Made by a program: the position numbers and the translations under genes | From: RCIO01 sp965232405 | Lineage (GTDB): Bacteria > Pseudomonadota > Alphaproteobacteria > Rhizobiales > Rhizobiaceae | DNA: 64,000 nt | Assembly (NCBI GenBank): GCA_965232405.1 | Contig: OZ246966.1 | Span: 1,674,001-1,738,000, forward strand | Direction of reading: 5' to 3' | Notes under the pieces: generated by a model | Databases searched by the model: none | Told to the model about the DNA's origin: nothing | What the model saw: only the letters and a program-made list of their open reading frames with translations | Part shown: positions 50,110 through 58,916 of the stretch, piece by piece | How the letters are laid out: each line of letters begins with the position of its first letter | Numbering within the stretch: the stretch's first letter is position 1

Positions 50110-50754
50110 AGGTTGCGCAGACGTTGACAAGTTGCCGGCGTCGTATCCACCAACCCCTTGTCCCTGTTCACTATTCGCTACTCACTACATGCTCTTTTAT
50201 CCCCGCCCTCCCCATCTCTCTTATCCTCCGACATGCAAATACCGCTGCGCGGGAAACGGATGTGCACTCCGAGCATCCGGGCAGTGGTCGGTGCCGGATC
50301 GGCAGCGCATCGAGAGCGCTGCTGGGCGATGAGCCCCCAGCTCCGGGCCCACGGGTAGCTGTGTCTTGGCCTCTTGATTGGTGGCCAGCCCGGCCTCTGA
50401 GGCGAAAGCTGCGGAGAGCCACGAGCGGACAATATCCCGGCGCAAATGCCGGGTGACCTCGAAAGAGGTACTCGGGGCAAGAACACCGGCGGGCGCGTGA
50501 CAGGCGTCACAATAATAGAAGTGCGAGACGACTGTCATGCGTCCGCTTCCCAGCGCAATTGCCATCCGGCAATTGTCGCGGCTAGCGCACAGAGAAGCTC
50601 CGCAAGGAACTTTCGCGAAAGGCGCGGAACAGAAACCAGACCGGAAACGGGGCGTGGTAACGAGAGGTGCTGCCCGAATTCGCAGACGCCATCGCTCCCG
50701 GTTGCCAATCCGGCCACCTCGTGGCACTTGCCAGCCCGACCAAAAGGACAATCC
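50110..50754. other. Gene-free stretch before cmk
   Basis: About 645 bases with no convincing gene. The first part is pyrimidine-rich and repetitive (CACTATTCGCTACTCACTA). A minus-strand frame from 50538 to 50221 (105 codons, starting MTVVSHFYYCDACHAPAG) has no known domain and a proline/arginine-rich random-looking end. The last 30 bases carry the AAAGGACA ribosome site of cmk. The cmk promoter must lie here. Confidence 0.5.
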
Positions 50755-51399
50755 ATGAGCCTCATCATCGCCATCGACGGGCCGGCCGCGTCCGGCAAGG
50801 GCACGCTGGCGCGGCGGCTGGCGGCGAAATACGGCCTCAACCATCTCGACACCGGACTGACCTATCGCGCCGTGGCGCATCGCATGCTGACGCACGGCCT
50901 GCCGCTGGAAAACGTATCGGCGGCCGAAACGGCGGCGCGCCAGATCGATCTCGGCGCACTCGACCGGTCGGTTCTTTCCGCTCACGATGTCGGCGAAGCG
51001 GCGTCGAAAGTGGCTGTCATGACCCCGGTGCGCCAGGCGCTGGTGGAGGCGCAGCGCAAGTTTGCGGCGCGACCGCCGGGCGCGGTGCTGGACGGGCGCG
51101 ACATCGGCACCGTGGTGTGTCCCGACGCCGATCTGAAGCTCTATGTGACGGCATCGGCCGAAGAGCGCGCGCGGCGGCGGCATGCCGAGATCATCGCCAG
51201 TGGCGGCGACGCAGAGGAAGCCGAGATTCTCGCCGACATCGAGCGCCGGGACGCCCGCGACATGGGCCGGGAGGATTCGCCGCTCAAACCCGCACCGGAC
51301 GCGCACTTGCTTGATACGACCCAAATGGATATAGAAGCCGCGTTTCGCGCCGCCTGCGCCCTTGTGGACAAGGTTGTGGCAGCGCGTAACGCAGGCTGA
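50755..51399 (+). CDS. cmk: Cytidylate kinase
   Basis: Phosphorylates CMP and dCMP with ATP. The 214-residue protein has the P-loop IAIDGPAASGKGTLARRLA, LDTGLTYRAVAHRML (the TGxxYRA nucleotide site), DGRDIGTVVCPDADLKLYVTAS, and DIERRDARDMGRE SPLKPAPDAHLLDTT-type lid residues. The ATG at 50755 is set by AAAGGACA. It is 190 bases before rpsA, the conserved order. Confidence 0.96.
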   Translation: MSLIIAIDGPAASGKGTLARRLAAKYGLNHLDTGLTYRAVAHRMLTHGLPLENVSAAETAARQIDLGALDRSVLSAHDVGEAASKVAVMTPVRQALVEAQRKFAARPPGAVLDGRDIGTVVCPDADLKLYVTASAEERARRRHAEIIASGGDAEEAEILADIERRDARDMGREDSPLKPAPDAHLLDTTQMDIEAAFRAACALVDKVVAARNAG

Positions 51400-51589
51400 A
51401 ACGGCCCTCCGGTTCCGATTTCCGGATTGCCGCCTCAGCACCAACCGTCTGCAACAGAAGTCCGACGCGCCGAAACCGCCAGATGGCGGGCATGGTTTCC
51501 ACTGGAAGCCCGGACATCCAAGGCAGGCAAAACGAAACGCTAACCCAATCGGCGCCTGCCCGCTGGAAGCGGGCTTTCCAGGAGTTTCA

Positions 51590-53296
51590 ATGTCACAATC
51601 CAACCCTACCCGCGACGATTTCGCGTCGCTGCTCGACGAGTCGTTTTCCGCTGAACATTCCGCCGAAGGCTCCGTCGTCAAAGGCCTGATCACGGCCATC
51701 GAAAAAGATATGGCCATCATCGATGTCGGCCTGAAGGTCGAGGGCCGCGTCGCGCTCAAGGAGTTCGGCTCCAGCGCGAAGGAACTGAAGGCCGGCGACG
51801 AAGTCGAAATCTATGTCGAGCGCATCGAAAACGCGCTGGGCGAGGCCGTGCTGTCGCGCGAGAAGGCTCGCCGCGAAGAGAGCTGGGTCAAGCTCGAAGC
51901 CAAGTTCGAGGCGGGCGAACGCGTCGAAGGCATAATCTTCAACCAGGTCAAGGGCGGCTTCACCGTCGATCTGGATGGCGCCGTCGCGTTCCTGCCGCGC
52001 AGCCAGGTTGACATCCGGCCGATCCGCGACGTCACCCCGCTGATGCACAACCCGCAGCCCTTCGAGATCCTGAAGATGGACCGCCGCCGCGGCAACATCG
52101 TGGTGTCGCGCCGCACCGTGCTTGAAGAGAGCCGCGCAGAGCAGCGCTCCGAGATCGTCCAGAACCTCGAAGAGGGTCAGGTGGTCGAGGGCGTGGTCAA
52201 GAACATCACCGATTACGGTGCGTTCGTGGACCTCGGCGGTATCGACGGCCTGCTGCATGTCACCGACATGGCATGGCGTCGGGTCAACCACCCGACGGAA
52301 ATCCTCGCCATCGGCCAGACGGTCAAGGTGCAGATCATCCGCATCAACCAGGAAACCCACCGCATCTCGCTCGGCATGAAGCAGCTCGAGAAGGATCCGT
52401 GGGAAGGCATCGGCGGCAAGTACCCGATCGGCAAGCGCGTGTCCGGCAAGGTGACCAACATCACCGATTACGGCGCGTTTGTGGAGCTGGAGCCGGGTAT
52501 CGAAGGCCTGATCCACGTGTCGGAGATGAGCTGGACGAAAAAGAACGTCCATCCCGGCAAGATCCTGTCGACCACGCAGGAAGTCGACGTGGTGGTGCTG
52601 GAGGTCGATCCCCAGAAGCGCCGCATCTCGCTTGGCCTCAAGCAGACGCTCGACAATCCGTGGGAGGCATTCGCCAACAGCCATCCGGTCGGCAGCCAGG
52701 TCGAGGGCGAGGTCAAGAACAAGACCGAGTTCGGCCTGTTCATCGGCCTCGACGGCGATGTGGACGGCATGGTCCACCTCTCCGACCTCGACTGGAACCG
52801 TCCGGGCGAGCAGGTCATCGAGGAATACAACCGCGGTGACATGGTTCAGGCCCAGGTTCTGGACGTCGATGTCGAGAAGGAGCGCATTTCGCTCGGCATC
52901 AAGCAGCTGGGTCAGGATGCCGTCGGCGAAGCCGCGGCTTCCGGCGGCCTGCGCAAGAACGCGGTCGTCACCTGCGAAGTCACGGCGGTCAAGGATGGCG
53001 GGCTCGAAGTCAAGCTCGTCGACCACGACCTCGACACCTTCATCAAGCGCTCGGACCTGTCCCGCGATCGCGACGAACAGCGGCCGGAACGCTTTGCCGT
53101 TGGCCAGAAGGTCGATGCCCGCGTGACCTCGTTCGACAAGAAGTCGCGCAAGCTCACCGTGTCGATCAAGGCGCTGGAAATCGCCGAAGAGAAGGAAGCG
53201 GTGGCGCAGTTCGGTTCGACCGATTCCGGCGCTTCGCTCGGCGACATTCTGGGCGCCGCGCTCAAGAAGCAGGGCGACGACAAGGACGAGAAATAG
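51590..53296 (+). CDS. rpsA: 30S ribosomal protein S1
   Basis: S1 binds mRNA on the small ribosomal subunit and helps initiation. The 568-residue protein has six S1 (OB-fold) repeats. The typical cores are easy to see: VVEGVVKNITDYGAFVDLGGIDGLLHVTDMAW, VSGKVTNITDYGAFVELEPGIEGLIHVSEMSW, and VEGEVKNKTEFGLFIGLDGDVDGMVHLSDLDW, with two less regular copies at the N-terminus and one at the C-terminus. The start MSQSNPTRDDFASLLDES follows GGAGTTTCA. A very strong terminator closes the gene. Confidence 0.97.
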   Translation: MSQSNPTRDDFASLLDESFSAEHSAEGSVVKGLITAIEKDMAIIDVGLKVEGRVALKEFGSSAKELKAGDEVEIYVERIENALGEAVLSREKARREESWVKLEAKFEAGERVEGIIFNQVKGGFTVDLDGAVAFLPRSQVDIRPIRDVTPLMHNPQPFEILKMDRRRGNIVVSRRTVLEESRAEQRSEIVQNLEEGQVVEGVVKNITDYGAFVDLGGIDGLLHVTDMAWRRVNHPTEILAIGQTVKVQIIRINQETHRISLGMKQLEKDPWEGIGGKYPIGKRVSGKVTNITDYGAFVELEPGIEGLIHVSEMSWTKKNVHPGKILSTTQEVDVVVLEVDPQKRRISLGLKQTLDNPWEAFANSHPVGSQVEGEVKNKTEFGLFIGLDGDVDGMVHLSDLDWNRPGEQVIEEYNRGDMVQAQVLDVDVEKERISLGIKQLGQDAVGEAAASGGLRKNAVVTCEVTAVKDGGLEVKLVDHDLDTFIKRSDLSRDRDEQRPERFAVGQKVDARVTSFDKKSRKLTVSIKALEIAEEKEAVAQFGSTDSGASLGDILGAALKKQGDDKDEK

Positions 53297-53319
53297 TCCT
53301 GGTCCAAGCCTGAATGACA

Positions 53320-53353
53320 AAAGCCCCGCCGGAGCGATCCGGCGGGGCTTTTT
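53320..53353 (+). terminator. Intrinsic terminator after rpsA
   Basis: A perfect 14-bp stem (53320-53333 with 53338-53351; AAAGCCCCGCCGGA) closes a GCGA tetraloop and runs into TTTTTC. It lies 23 bases after the rpsA stop. Confidence 0.96.
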
Positions 53354-53412
53354 CTTGGCCACTGTCTCTCGGTGCTTCAGCCGTGACGAAGCTGTCCGCC
53401 GCAGTCAATGGG

Positions 53413-54501
53413 CTACCGGGTCGAGAATTCGAAGCTCTTGGCCAGCCGCAAACCGACAAAATGGGCTGCTGTACCCGCCGCGTTCACATAGGCATAGCCT
53501 GCGCTCAGATCGATGCCATTGTCGAACCCGTAGCCGGCGGAAAGCTGGAGCAGGTGATCGGTCATCGCCCCTCCGGCAGCGAAATTCACATTGCGTATGG
53601 TGCCCGCCAGTTCGCCATGCCAGGGGCCGGTTTGCAGGGACGTGCCGACGGTAACGTAGTACGCATTGTCCAGCGTGCCGCCGTAATTGTCGAAATAGGC
53701 GACCTCGCCGTTGACCCCCAGAACCACCCCATTCGGTAGCTCTGTTTCCTTGACCAGACCCAGTACGAAGCCATGCTCGTCGGCGACATCGCCGATGCCC
53801 GCAGTCAGATGCCGGTAGCCGAGATGGTAGGAAAAGCCCGGCAAGGACGGGAAGTCGGTGCTGTCGAGGGTAATGGAGAAGTTGTTCAGGCGACCGGTGT
53901 TGCCGACGCCGCCCGCCGCGACCGCGTATTGCCCGCGGGACGTGAACAGCGAATCGGAAAGAAAGGTGTTGTCAGCATAGAACAGGTTTGCGCCAATCGT
54001 ATGCGTACCCATCGAGGTCTCTATGGCATAGGCAGCGCCGAAGCCGATCTGCTCAGCGGTTTCGTAGTCCTCGGCAAAGCCGGTGGCGTAGATACCGGGC
54101 GTGACATCCCACGCGCTACCGAACCCCGGACCGAACTTGCCCGCTGTGATCGTGAAGTTACCGAGCATGATTTCGACGTTGAGCGTATCCATGTAGAGCC
54201 CATGATCGCCGAACCACCGGCTCATGAACGGCGCCGGCGGCAGGACCGGTTCCAGGGTCAGGCCCGCATTGATAGCCAGCCAGTGAAACAGACCGGCCCT
54301 AATCTCCAGTGCGCCCTCGAAGTACAGGTCGTTGATCTGATCTCCGGGCGCGCCCGAAGAAACGACCAGATCGTCGCCAAGTGAAAGTTCAAGTGTCCCC
54401 TCGACATATGGATAAGTTCCGGCGCCACCGTCCTCGGCCCAGGCCGGCGCGATTGCCGTTCCCGCCAGAAGTGTGGATGCAATGAGCAACCTGCAATTCA
54501 T
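53413..54501 (-). CDS. Outer-membrane beta-barrel (porin-like) protein next to znuA
   Basis: The 362-residue protein has a signal peptide (MNCRLLIASTLLAGTAIAPAWA). The rest is a glycine- and aromatic-rich alternating pattern typical of an outer-membrane barrel, for example FHWLAINAGLTLEPVL, NFTITAGKFGPGFG, YHLGYRHLTAGIGD and GIDLSAGYAYVN. It ends in FEFSTR rather than the usual terminal Phe. The exact family is not recognised. It follows znuA on the same strand after 131 bases, so a part in zinc uptake across the outer membrane is possible. No Zur-like palindrome was seen directly upstream, so it would depend on read-through from znuA or its own promoter. Confidence 0.75.
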   Translation of the reverse strand: MNCRLLIASTLLAGTAIAPAWAEDGGAGTYPYVEGTLELSLGDDLVVSSGAPGDQINDLYFEGALEIRAGLFHWLAINAGLTLEPVLPPAPFMSRWFGDHGLYMDTLNVEIMLGNFTITAGKFGPGFGSAWDVTPGIYATGFAEDYETAEQIGFGAAYAIETSMGTHTIGANLFYADNTFLSDSLFTSRGQYAVAAGGVGNTGRLNNFSITLDSTDFPSLPGFSYHLGYRHLTAGIGDVADEHGFVLGLVKETELPNGVVLGVNGEVAYFDNYGGTLDNAYYVTVGTSLQTGPWHGELAGTIRNVNFAAGGAMTDHLLQLSAGYGFDNGIDLSAGYAYVNAAGTAAHFVGLRLAKSFEFSTR

Positions 54502-54632
54502 TGAAGTCTCCCCAAATACTGCGCCGACCTGAAACCGATCGGCGGTGAACCCGAATTTTTTCAACGTGGATAAAACTGCTCACGTATCGGCAGGCATTTG
54601 ATCCTTCCGCTTTCGTGGTCTGCGCGGTGCGA

Positions 54633-55682
54633 TCAACCGGCCTGTGACAGGCAGTCCCTGAGAGAGCCGGCCATTTTGCGCAGAAGATCGAAATAGAGGG
54701 CCGGCCCGTCATCGATCGTGGCGCCCAACGGATCGAGTGTGCCTGACCTGGCGCCGGTCCCTTCGATCGCGACCGTCACCAGTTTCGGCTCGAACTGCGG
54801 TTCGGCGAACACGCAGGTCGCCCCGAGCTCGCGAACCTTTTCCTGGATTTCCCTGAGGCGCTCCGCGCCCGGCATGACGTCCGGATTCACGGTGATCGAT
54901 CCAGCCGCCTGAACGCCGAAACGGTTTTCAAAATACTGGTAAGCGTCGTGGAAAACGACAAACTGGTGGTCTCTCACAGGCTCCACTTCGGCGGAAATTT
55001 CGGACGTCAGCTGACGCAGACGCTCCGCAAGCTTCTCCGCGTTTTCAGCATAGAGCGCCGCGTTCTCGGGATCTGCTTCCGACAGCGCGTCCGCTATTTC
55101 GTGGACCATGGCCGACGCATTCTGCGGGTCGAGCCAGACATGCATGTTGTATTCGCCGTGGCCGTGATTCTCATGTTCGTGGTGGCCGGATTCGGCCGCT
55201 TCGTCGTGGCCATGCTCATCGTGATCGTCACGATGTTCGGCCTCCTCCTCGTGCTCATGGTCGCGGTTTTCATGGCCCGCAGCCTCATGGTCTTCGGCGT
55301 GCTCGTGTTCATGAGCCTCGAAGGCGCCGCCCTCGCGCATAGGTAGTTTGACCAACCCATGCGCGTCGCCCAACTCCACCACGGTGGCGTTTACGCCCAA
55401 CGAGTCCATGGCGCTGTCGAGGAAGGTTTCAATTTGCGGCCCGACCCAGAAAACGATCTTGGCATTCTCCAGCGCCCGCGCGTCGGACGGCCGCAGCGAA
55501 TAGGTGTGCGGCGAGCCGGCACCGCGGAGAAGAAGATGGGGGTCGCCCGTCCCTTCCATGACGCCCGCGACAAGCGAATGGACCGGTTTGATCGAGGTAA
55601 CCACGCCGTCGAAGGCATGCGCAGAAACGGGCGCGAGAGTAATTACGGCGGTGGCAAACAGCAGGTCGCGAAGGCGAGACAT
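54633..55682 (-). CDS. znuA: Zinc ABC transporter solute-binding protein
   Basis: Captures Zn2+ in the periplasm for ZnuBC. The 349-residue protein has a signal peptide (LLFATAVITLAPVSAHA), the first zinc His in GAGSPHTYSLRPSD, and a long His/Asp/Glu-rich loop (about 120-180; HEHEHAEDHEAAGHE and similar). The second site is in YNMHVWLDPQNA, and the third in VVFHDAYQYFENRFG. This layout is the ZnuA subgroup of cluster 9 binding proteins. It is divergent from znuC across a 110-bp region with two Zur-box-like palindromes. Confidence 0.96.
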   Translation of the reverse strand: MSRLRDLLFATAVITLAPVSAHAFDGVVTSIKPVHSLVAGVMEGTGDPHLLLRGAGSPHTYSLRPSDARALENAKIVFWVGPQIETFLDSAMDSLGVNATVVELGDAHGLVKLPMREGGAFEAHEHEHAEDHEAAGHENRDHEHEEEAEHRDDHDEHGHDEAAESGHHEHENHGHGEYNMHVWLDPQNASAMVHEIADALSEADPENAALYAENAEKLAERLRQLTSEISAEVEPVRDHQFVVFHDAYQYFENRFGVQAAGSITVNPDVMPGAERLREIQEKVRELGATCVFAEPQFEPKLVTVAIEGTGARSGTLDPLGATIDDGPALYFDLLRKMAGSLRDCLSQAG

Positions 55683-55717
55683 CAGATTCTCCGTCAGGCT
55701 GGGATCGATTGCTAAAC

Positions 55718-55753
55718 GTAATAACATTACATGCGATTGCGTAATGCTATAAC
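55718..55753. promoter_or_regulatory. Two Zur-box-like palindromes between znuA and znuC
   Basis: GTAATAACATTAC (55718-55730) is a palindrome with GTAAT/ATTAC arms. A second related sequence, GTAATGCTATAAC, lies at 55741-55753, 23 bases further on. Both resemble the GTAATGTTATAACATTAC type of alphaproteobacterial Zur boxes. The zur gene is at the end of the divergent operon, so zinc-dependent repression of both sides is very likely. Confidence 0.8.
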
Positions 55754-55792
55754 GTGTGCCATAGCTCTCTGCAACCCTCGGTACGAAAACTC

Positions 55793-56641
55793 ATGCTCAA
55801 CCCAAGCCGAAATACTGAACCGCTCGTCACGCTCACCGGCGCGGGCATTTTCCGCGATGGCCGCTGGCTGGTGCGCGGCGTCGATCTGTCGATCAAGCCT
55901 GGCGAGATCGTAACGCTGATCGGGCCCAACGGCTCGGGCAAGAGCACCACCGCGCGCATGGCAACAGGTGTCCTGAAACCCGATGAAGGCAGCGCTGATC
56001 GACGTCGCCCCCTCACCATCGGCTACGTGCCGCAGAAACTGGCGGTCGATCGATCGCTGCCGCTCACGGTCGGGAGACTGATGCGACTGACCGGCCCGCT
56101 TCCCGACGAGAAGGTGCATGGCGCGCTGGAGGCTGTCGGCATCGCCCATCTGCAGGACGCGGCGATACACGATCTTTCAGGCGGCGAATTCCAGCGCGCG
56201 CTGCTGGCGCGGGCCATCGCACACACGCCGGACCTGCTGATCCTCGACGAGCCCGTCCAGAATGTGGATTTTGCGGGCGAGGTCGCGCTCTACGAGCTGA
56301 TCGGCACAATCCGCGACCGTACCGGCTGCGGAGTGCTGCTCATCTCGCACGATCTTCACGTGGTGATGGCGCAAACCGATACCGTGATCTGCCTCAACGG
56401 CCATGTCTGTTGCTCCGGAACGCCCGAGAGCGTTGCCGCCAGCCCGGAATACCGCAACCTTTTCGGCGGCCGGGCGGCGGAAGCCGTGGCGATCTACCGC
56501 CACGACCACGATCACACGCATCTGCCCGACGGGCGGGTGAAACATGCGGACGGTTCGATCACCGACCATTGCCATCCCGATGACGGCCATCACCACGATC
56601 AGTCCGGCCATTCACATGTGAGGGATCGCGGCCATGCTTGA
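55793..56641 (+). CDS. znuC: Zinc ABC transporter ATP-binding protein
   Basis: The 282-residue ATPase drives zinc import. It has Walker A LIGPNGSGKSTTARM, signature DLSGGEFQRALLARAIA, Walker B DLLILDEPVQNVD and the H-loop LLISHDLHVV. The C-terminal extension is rich in histidine (HDHDHTHLPDG, HCHPDDGHHHDQSGHSH), common in ZnuC. The ATG at 55793 gives MLNPSRNTE; earlier in-frame starts overlap the Zur boxes. It overlaps znuB by 8 bases. Confidence 0.95.
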   Translation: MLNPSRNTEPLVTLTGAGIFRDGRWLVRGVDLSIKPGEIVTLIGPNGSGKSTTARMATGVLKPDEGSADRRRPLTIGYVPQKLAVDRSLPLTVGRLMRLTGPLPDEKVHGALEAVGIAHLQDAAIHDLSGGEFQRALLARAIAHTPDLLILDEPVQNVDFAGEVALYELIGTIRDRTGCGVLLISHDLHVVMAQTDTVICLNGHVCCSGTPESVAASPEYRNLFGGRAAEAVAIYRHDHDHTHLPDGRVKHADGSITDHCHPDDGHHHDQSGHSHVRDRGHA

Positions 56642-57461
56642 CGACTTTTTCGTGCGCGCGCTGCTTGCCGGTGTCGGCCTCGCGGCCGTCGCAGCCCCGC
56701 TCGGCTGTTTCATCGTGTGGCGACGCATGGCCTATTTCGGCGACACGATGGCCCATTCTGCGTTGCTTGGCGTGGCAGTCGCGTTGCTTTCGGGCATCAA
56801 CGTCACGGCTGGCGTGTTCGCAATCGCGTCCATGGTTTCACTGGCCTTGCTGCTGCTTCAGCGGCGCAAGGCGCTTTCATCCGATTCCCTGCTCGGCATC
56901 CTCTCGCACTCCGCGCTGGCGGTCGGGCTGGTCCTCGTCTCGACCATGACCTGGGTGCGCATCGACCTTATGGGGCTCCTCTTCGGCGATATTCTCGCCG
57001 TGTCGAAGACCGACCTCGCCATCGTCTATGCAGGCGGGGCCGCGGTGCTGGCCGCCATCGCCTGGATGTGGCGGCCACTGCTTGCCGCAACCGTCAGCGA
57101 GGAACTGGCCGAAGCCGAAGGGCTGTCGCCTCGCCGGTCCCAACTCGCCTTCATGCTGCTGATGGCCGCTATCATCGCCATCGCGATGAATATCGTCGGC
57201 ATATTGCTGATAACCTCGCTGCTCATCATTCCAGCAGCCACCGCGCGGCGCCTTTCGTCAACGCCCGAGCAGATGGTCGTCATTGCCTCGCTGGCGGGCG
57301 TTGTGGCCGTTGTTGCGGGGCTGTTTGGCTCGCTCACCTACGACACGCCGTCAGGCCCCTCCATCGTGGTGGCGGCGATGCTGCTTTTCATCGTAAGCGT
57401 GATTCCATTCAGGGCGGGGACCGGGAAACAGGCCGCCGGTAACACAGGAAGGGGTCGTTGA
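56634..57461 (+). CDS. znuB: Zinc ABC transporter permease
   Basis: The 275-residue membrane protein belongs to the ABC-3 permease family with about eight helices. It has the start MLDDFFVRALLAGVGLAAVAAPLGCFIVWRRMAYFGDTMAHSALLGVAVA and the family block LLFGDILAVSKTDL. LVITSLLIIPAATARR-like ILLITSLLIIPAATARRLS marks the ATPase-contact region. Its stop overlaps the zur start (TGATG). Part of znuCB-zur. Confidence 0.95.
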   Translation: MLDDFFVRALLAGVGLAAVAAPLGCFIVWRRMAYFGDTMAHSALLGVAVALLSGINVTAGVFAIASMVSLALLLLQRRKALSSDSLLGILSHSALAVGLVLVSTMTWVRIDLMGLLFGDILAVSKTDLAIVYAGGAAVLAAIAWMWRPLLAATVSEELAEAEGLSPRRSQLAFMLLMAAIIAIAMNIVGILLITSLLIIPAATARRLSSTPEQMVVIASLAGVVAVVAGLFGSLTYDTPSGPSIVVAAMLLFIVSVIPFRAGTGKQAAGNTGRGR

Positions 57462-57859
57462 TGTCCGAGCTCACGCGCAACCAGACTCTTGTCCACGACA
57501 CGCTGAGCCGTGCCGAAGCACCGCTGTCGGCCTACACCATTCTCGACCGGCTGCGCGACGAAGGATTCCGCGCGCCGCTGCAGGTCTACCGGGCGCTCGA
57601 CAAGCTGACCGAGATCGGCCTCGTCCACCGGCTTGAGAGCCTCAACGCATTCGTCGCCTGCGCATCCGCTCATCGTCACGAGGGCGAGATGATCACTTTT
57701 GCGATTTGCGAGCGCTGCGGACAGGTCGACGAGTTCGCCGATCCGCAGGTGCGCGCACGGCTGGAGGGGTGGGCGGCCACCCACGATTTCAAGGCGGAGA
57801 AGACGACAATCGAGATGCGCGGCCTGTGCGGACAGTGCACCGCCGGTCCGGCAGTCTAG
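57461..57859 (+). CDS. zur: Zinc uptake regulator, Fur family
   Basis: The 132-residue repressor has an N-terminal winged helix (LSRAEAPLSAYTILDRLRDEGFRAPLQVYRALDKLTEIGLVHRLESLNAFVAC) and the metal-binding and dimer domain with CERCGQ and CGQC, two CxxC pairs that hold structural zinc. Short for a Fur protein, as usual for Zur of this group. Last gene of znuCB-zur, so it is autoregulated through the boxes at 55718-55753. Confidence 0.94.
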   Translation: MSELTRNQTLVHDTLSRAEAPLSAYTILDRLRDEGFRAPLQVYRALDKLTEIGLVHRLESLNAFVACASAHRHEGEMITFAICERCGQVDEFADPQVRARLEGWAATHDFKAEKTTIEMRGLCGQCTAGPAV

Positions 57860-57938
57860 GGCTCGCTTCTGCGGCGCTTCGCCCTTTGCGTTGGCCACGA
57901 AAACGACTAAGAAGCGGGCGGACAGAACGGAGCCTGCC

Positions 57939-58913
57939 ATGACGACGATTTCCCCGAAACCCAAGCTGGTCACCGTGTTCGGCGGATCGGGATTCCTCGG
58001 CCGACATCTGGTGCAGGCTCTGGCCAGACGCGGCTACCGGGTGCGCGTCGCCGTCAGGCGCCCCGACCTGGCGAACCACGTCACATATCTTGGCAACGTC
58101 GGCCAGATCCAGCCGGTTCAGGCCAATGTCAGGGTGCGCTGGTCGGTGGACCGCGCGGTGAAGGGCGCCGACCATGTCATCAATCTGGTCGCTATCCTGA
58201 ACGAAAGCGGTCGCCAGACATTCAATGCGGTCCAGGAATTCGGCGCGCATGCGGTGGCTGAGGCTGCAAGGGCTGAGGGCGCTGGCCTTACCCATGTCTC
58301 GGCGATCGGCGCAGATACGGAAAGCGAATCCGCCTATGCCAGCGCCAAGGCGCGCGGCGAAAATGCAGTTTTGAAAACGGTGAAAAACGCACTGGTCGTG
58401 CGCCCGTCCATCATGTTCGGGCCTGAGGACCATTTCTTCAACCGCTTCGCCAATATGGCCCGGTTCAGCCCGGTTCTGCCGCTGATCGGCGGCGGCCATA
58501 CGAAATTTCAACCGGTCTATGTCGGGGATGTTGCGGAGGCGATCGCCCGGCACGTCGACGGGACAATCGACGGCGGCCGCATTCTGGAACTTGGCGGGCC
58601 GCGCGTGCTGACCTTCCGCGAATGCATGGAGGAGATGCTCGAGGTCATCGACCGCAAGCGCATGCTGGTGCATGTGCCGTGGTGGGTGGCAAGGATACAG
58701 GGCGCGATACTCGGCATCTTGCCGAACCCGCTCCTGACCACCGACCAGGTCAAACAATTGCAGAACGACAATGTCGTCTCGGAAAAAGCGACGCAGGACG
58801 GCCGCACGCTGGAGGGGCTGGGCATCAAGCCACGCACGATCGAGGCGATCCTGCCGACCTATCTATGGACCTACCGACCGGCCGGCCAGTTCACCCACAG
58901 GGTCGAAGGCTGA
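57939..58913 (+). CDS. Complex I NDUFA9-like NAD(P)-binding protein
   Basis: The 324-residue protein is an atypical short-chain dehydrogenase of the NDUFA9 group, the relatives of the 39-kDa complex I subunit: VTVFGGSGFLGRHLVQALARRGYRVRVAVRRPD, THVSAIGADTESESAYASAKARGENAV and RPSIMFGPEDHFFNRFANMARF. The usual role in alphaproteobacteria is complex I assembly or binding, or lipid or quinone metabolism; activity is unproven. It is a single gene after zur, with a TauE/SafE gene three bases after its stop. Confidence 0.9.
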   Translation: MTTISPKPKLVTVFGGSGFLGRHLVQALARRGYRVRVAVRRPDLANHVTYLGNVGQIQPVQANVRVRWSVDRAVKGADHVINLVAILNESGRQTFNAVQEFGAHAVAEAARAEGAGLTHVSAIGADTESESAYASAKARGENAVLKTVKNALVVRPSIMFGPEDHFFNRFANMARFSPVLPLIGGGHTKFQPVYVGDVAEAIARHVDGTIDGGRILELGGPRVLTFRECMEEMLEVIDRKRMLVHVPWWVARIQGAILGILPNPLLTTDQVKQLQNDNVVSEKATQDGRTLEGLGIKPRTIEAILPTYLWTYRPAGQFTHRVEG

Positions 58914-58916
58914 GGC

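Noticed and set aside
50221..50538. A 105-codon minus-strand frame starting MTVVSHFYYCDACHAP
   Set aside because: The CDACHAPAG start looks like a zinc-binding Cys pair, but the rest is random-looking and no ribosome site was seen. It is left as unexplained DNA.
51593..53362. A 589-codon open frame antisense to rpsA
   Set aside because: It mirrors rpsA codon by codon and arises from the strong third-base GC bias; rpsA has six clear S1 domains, and the antisense product matches nothing.
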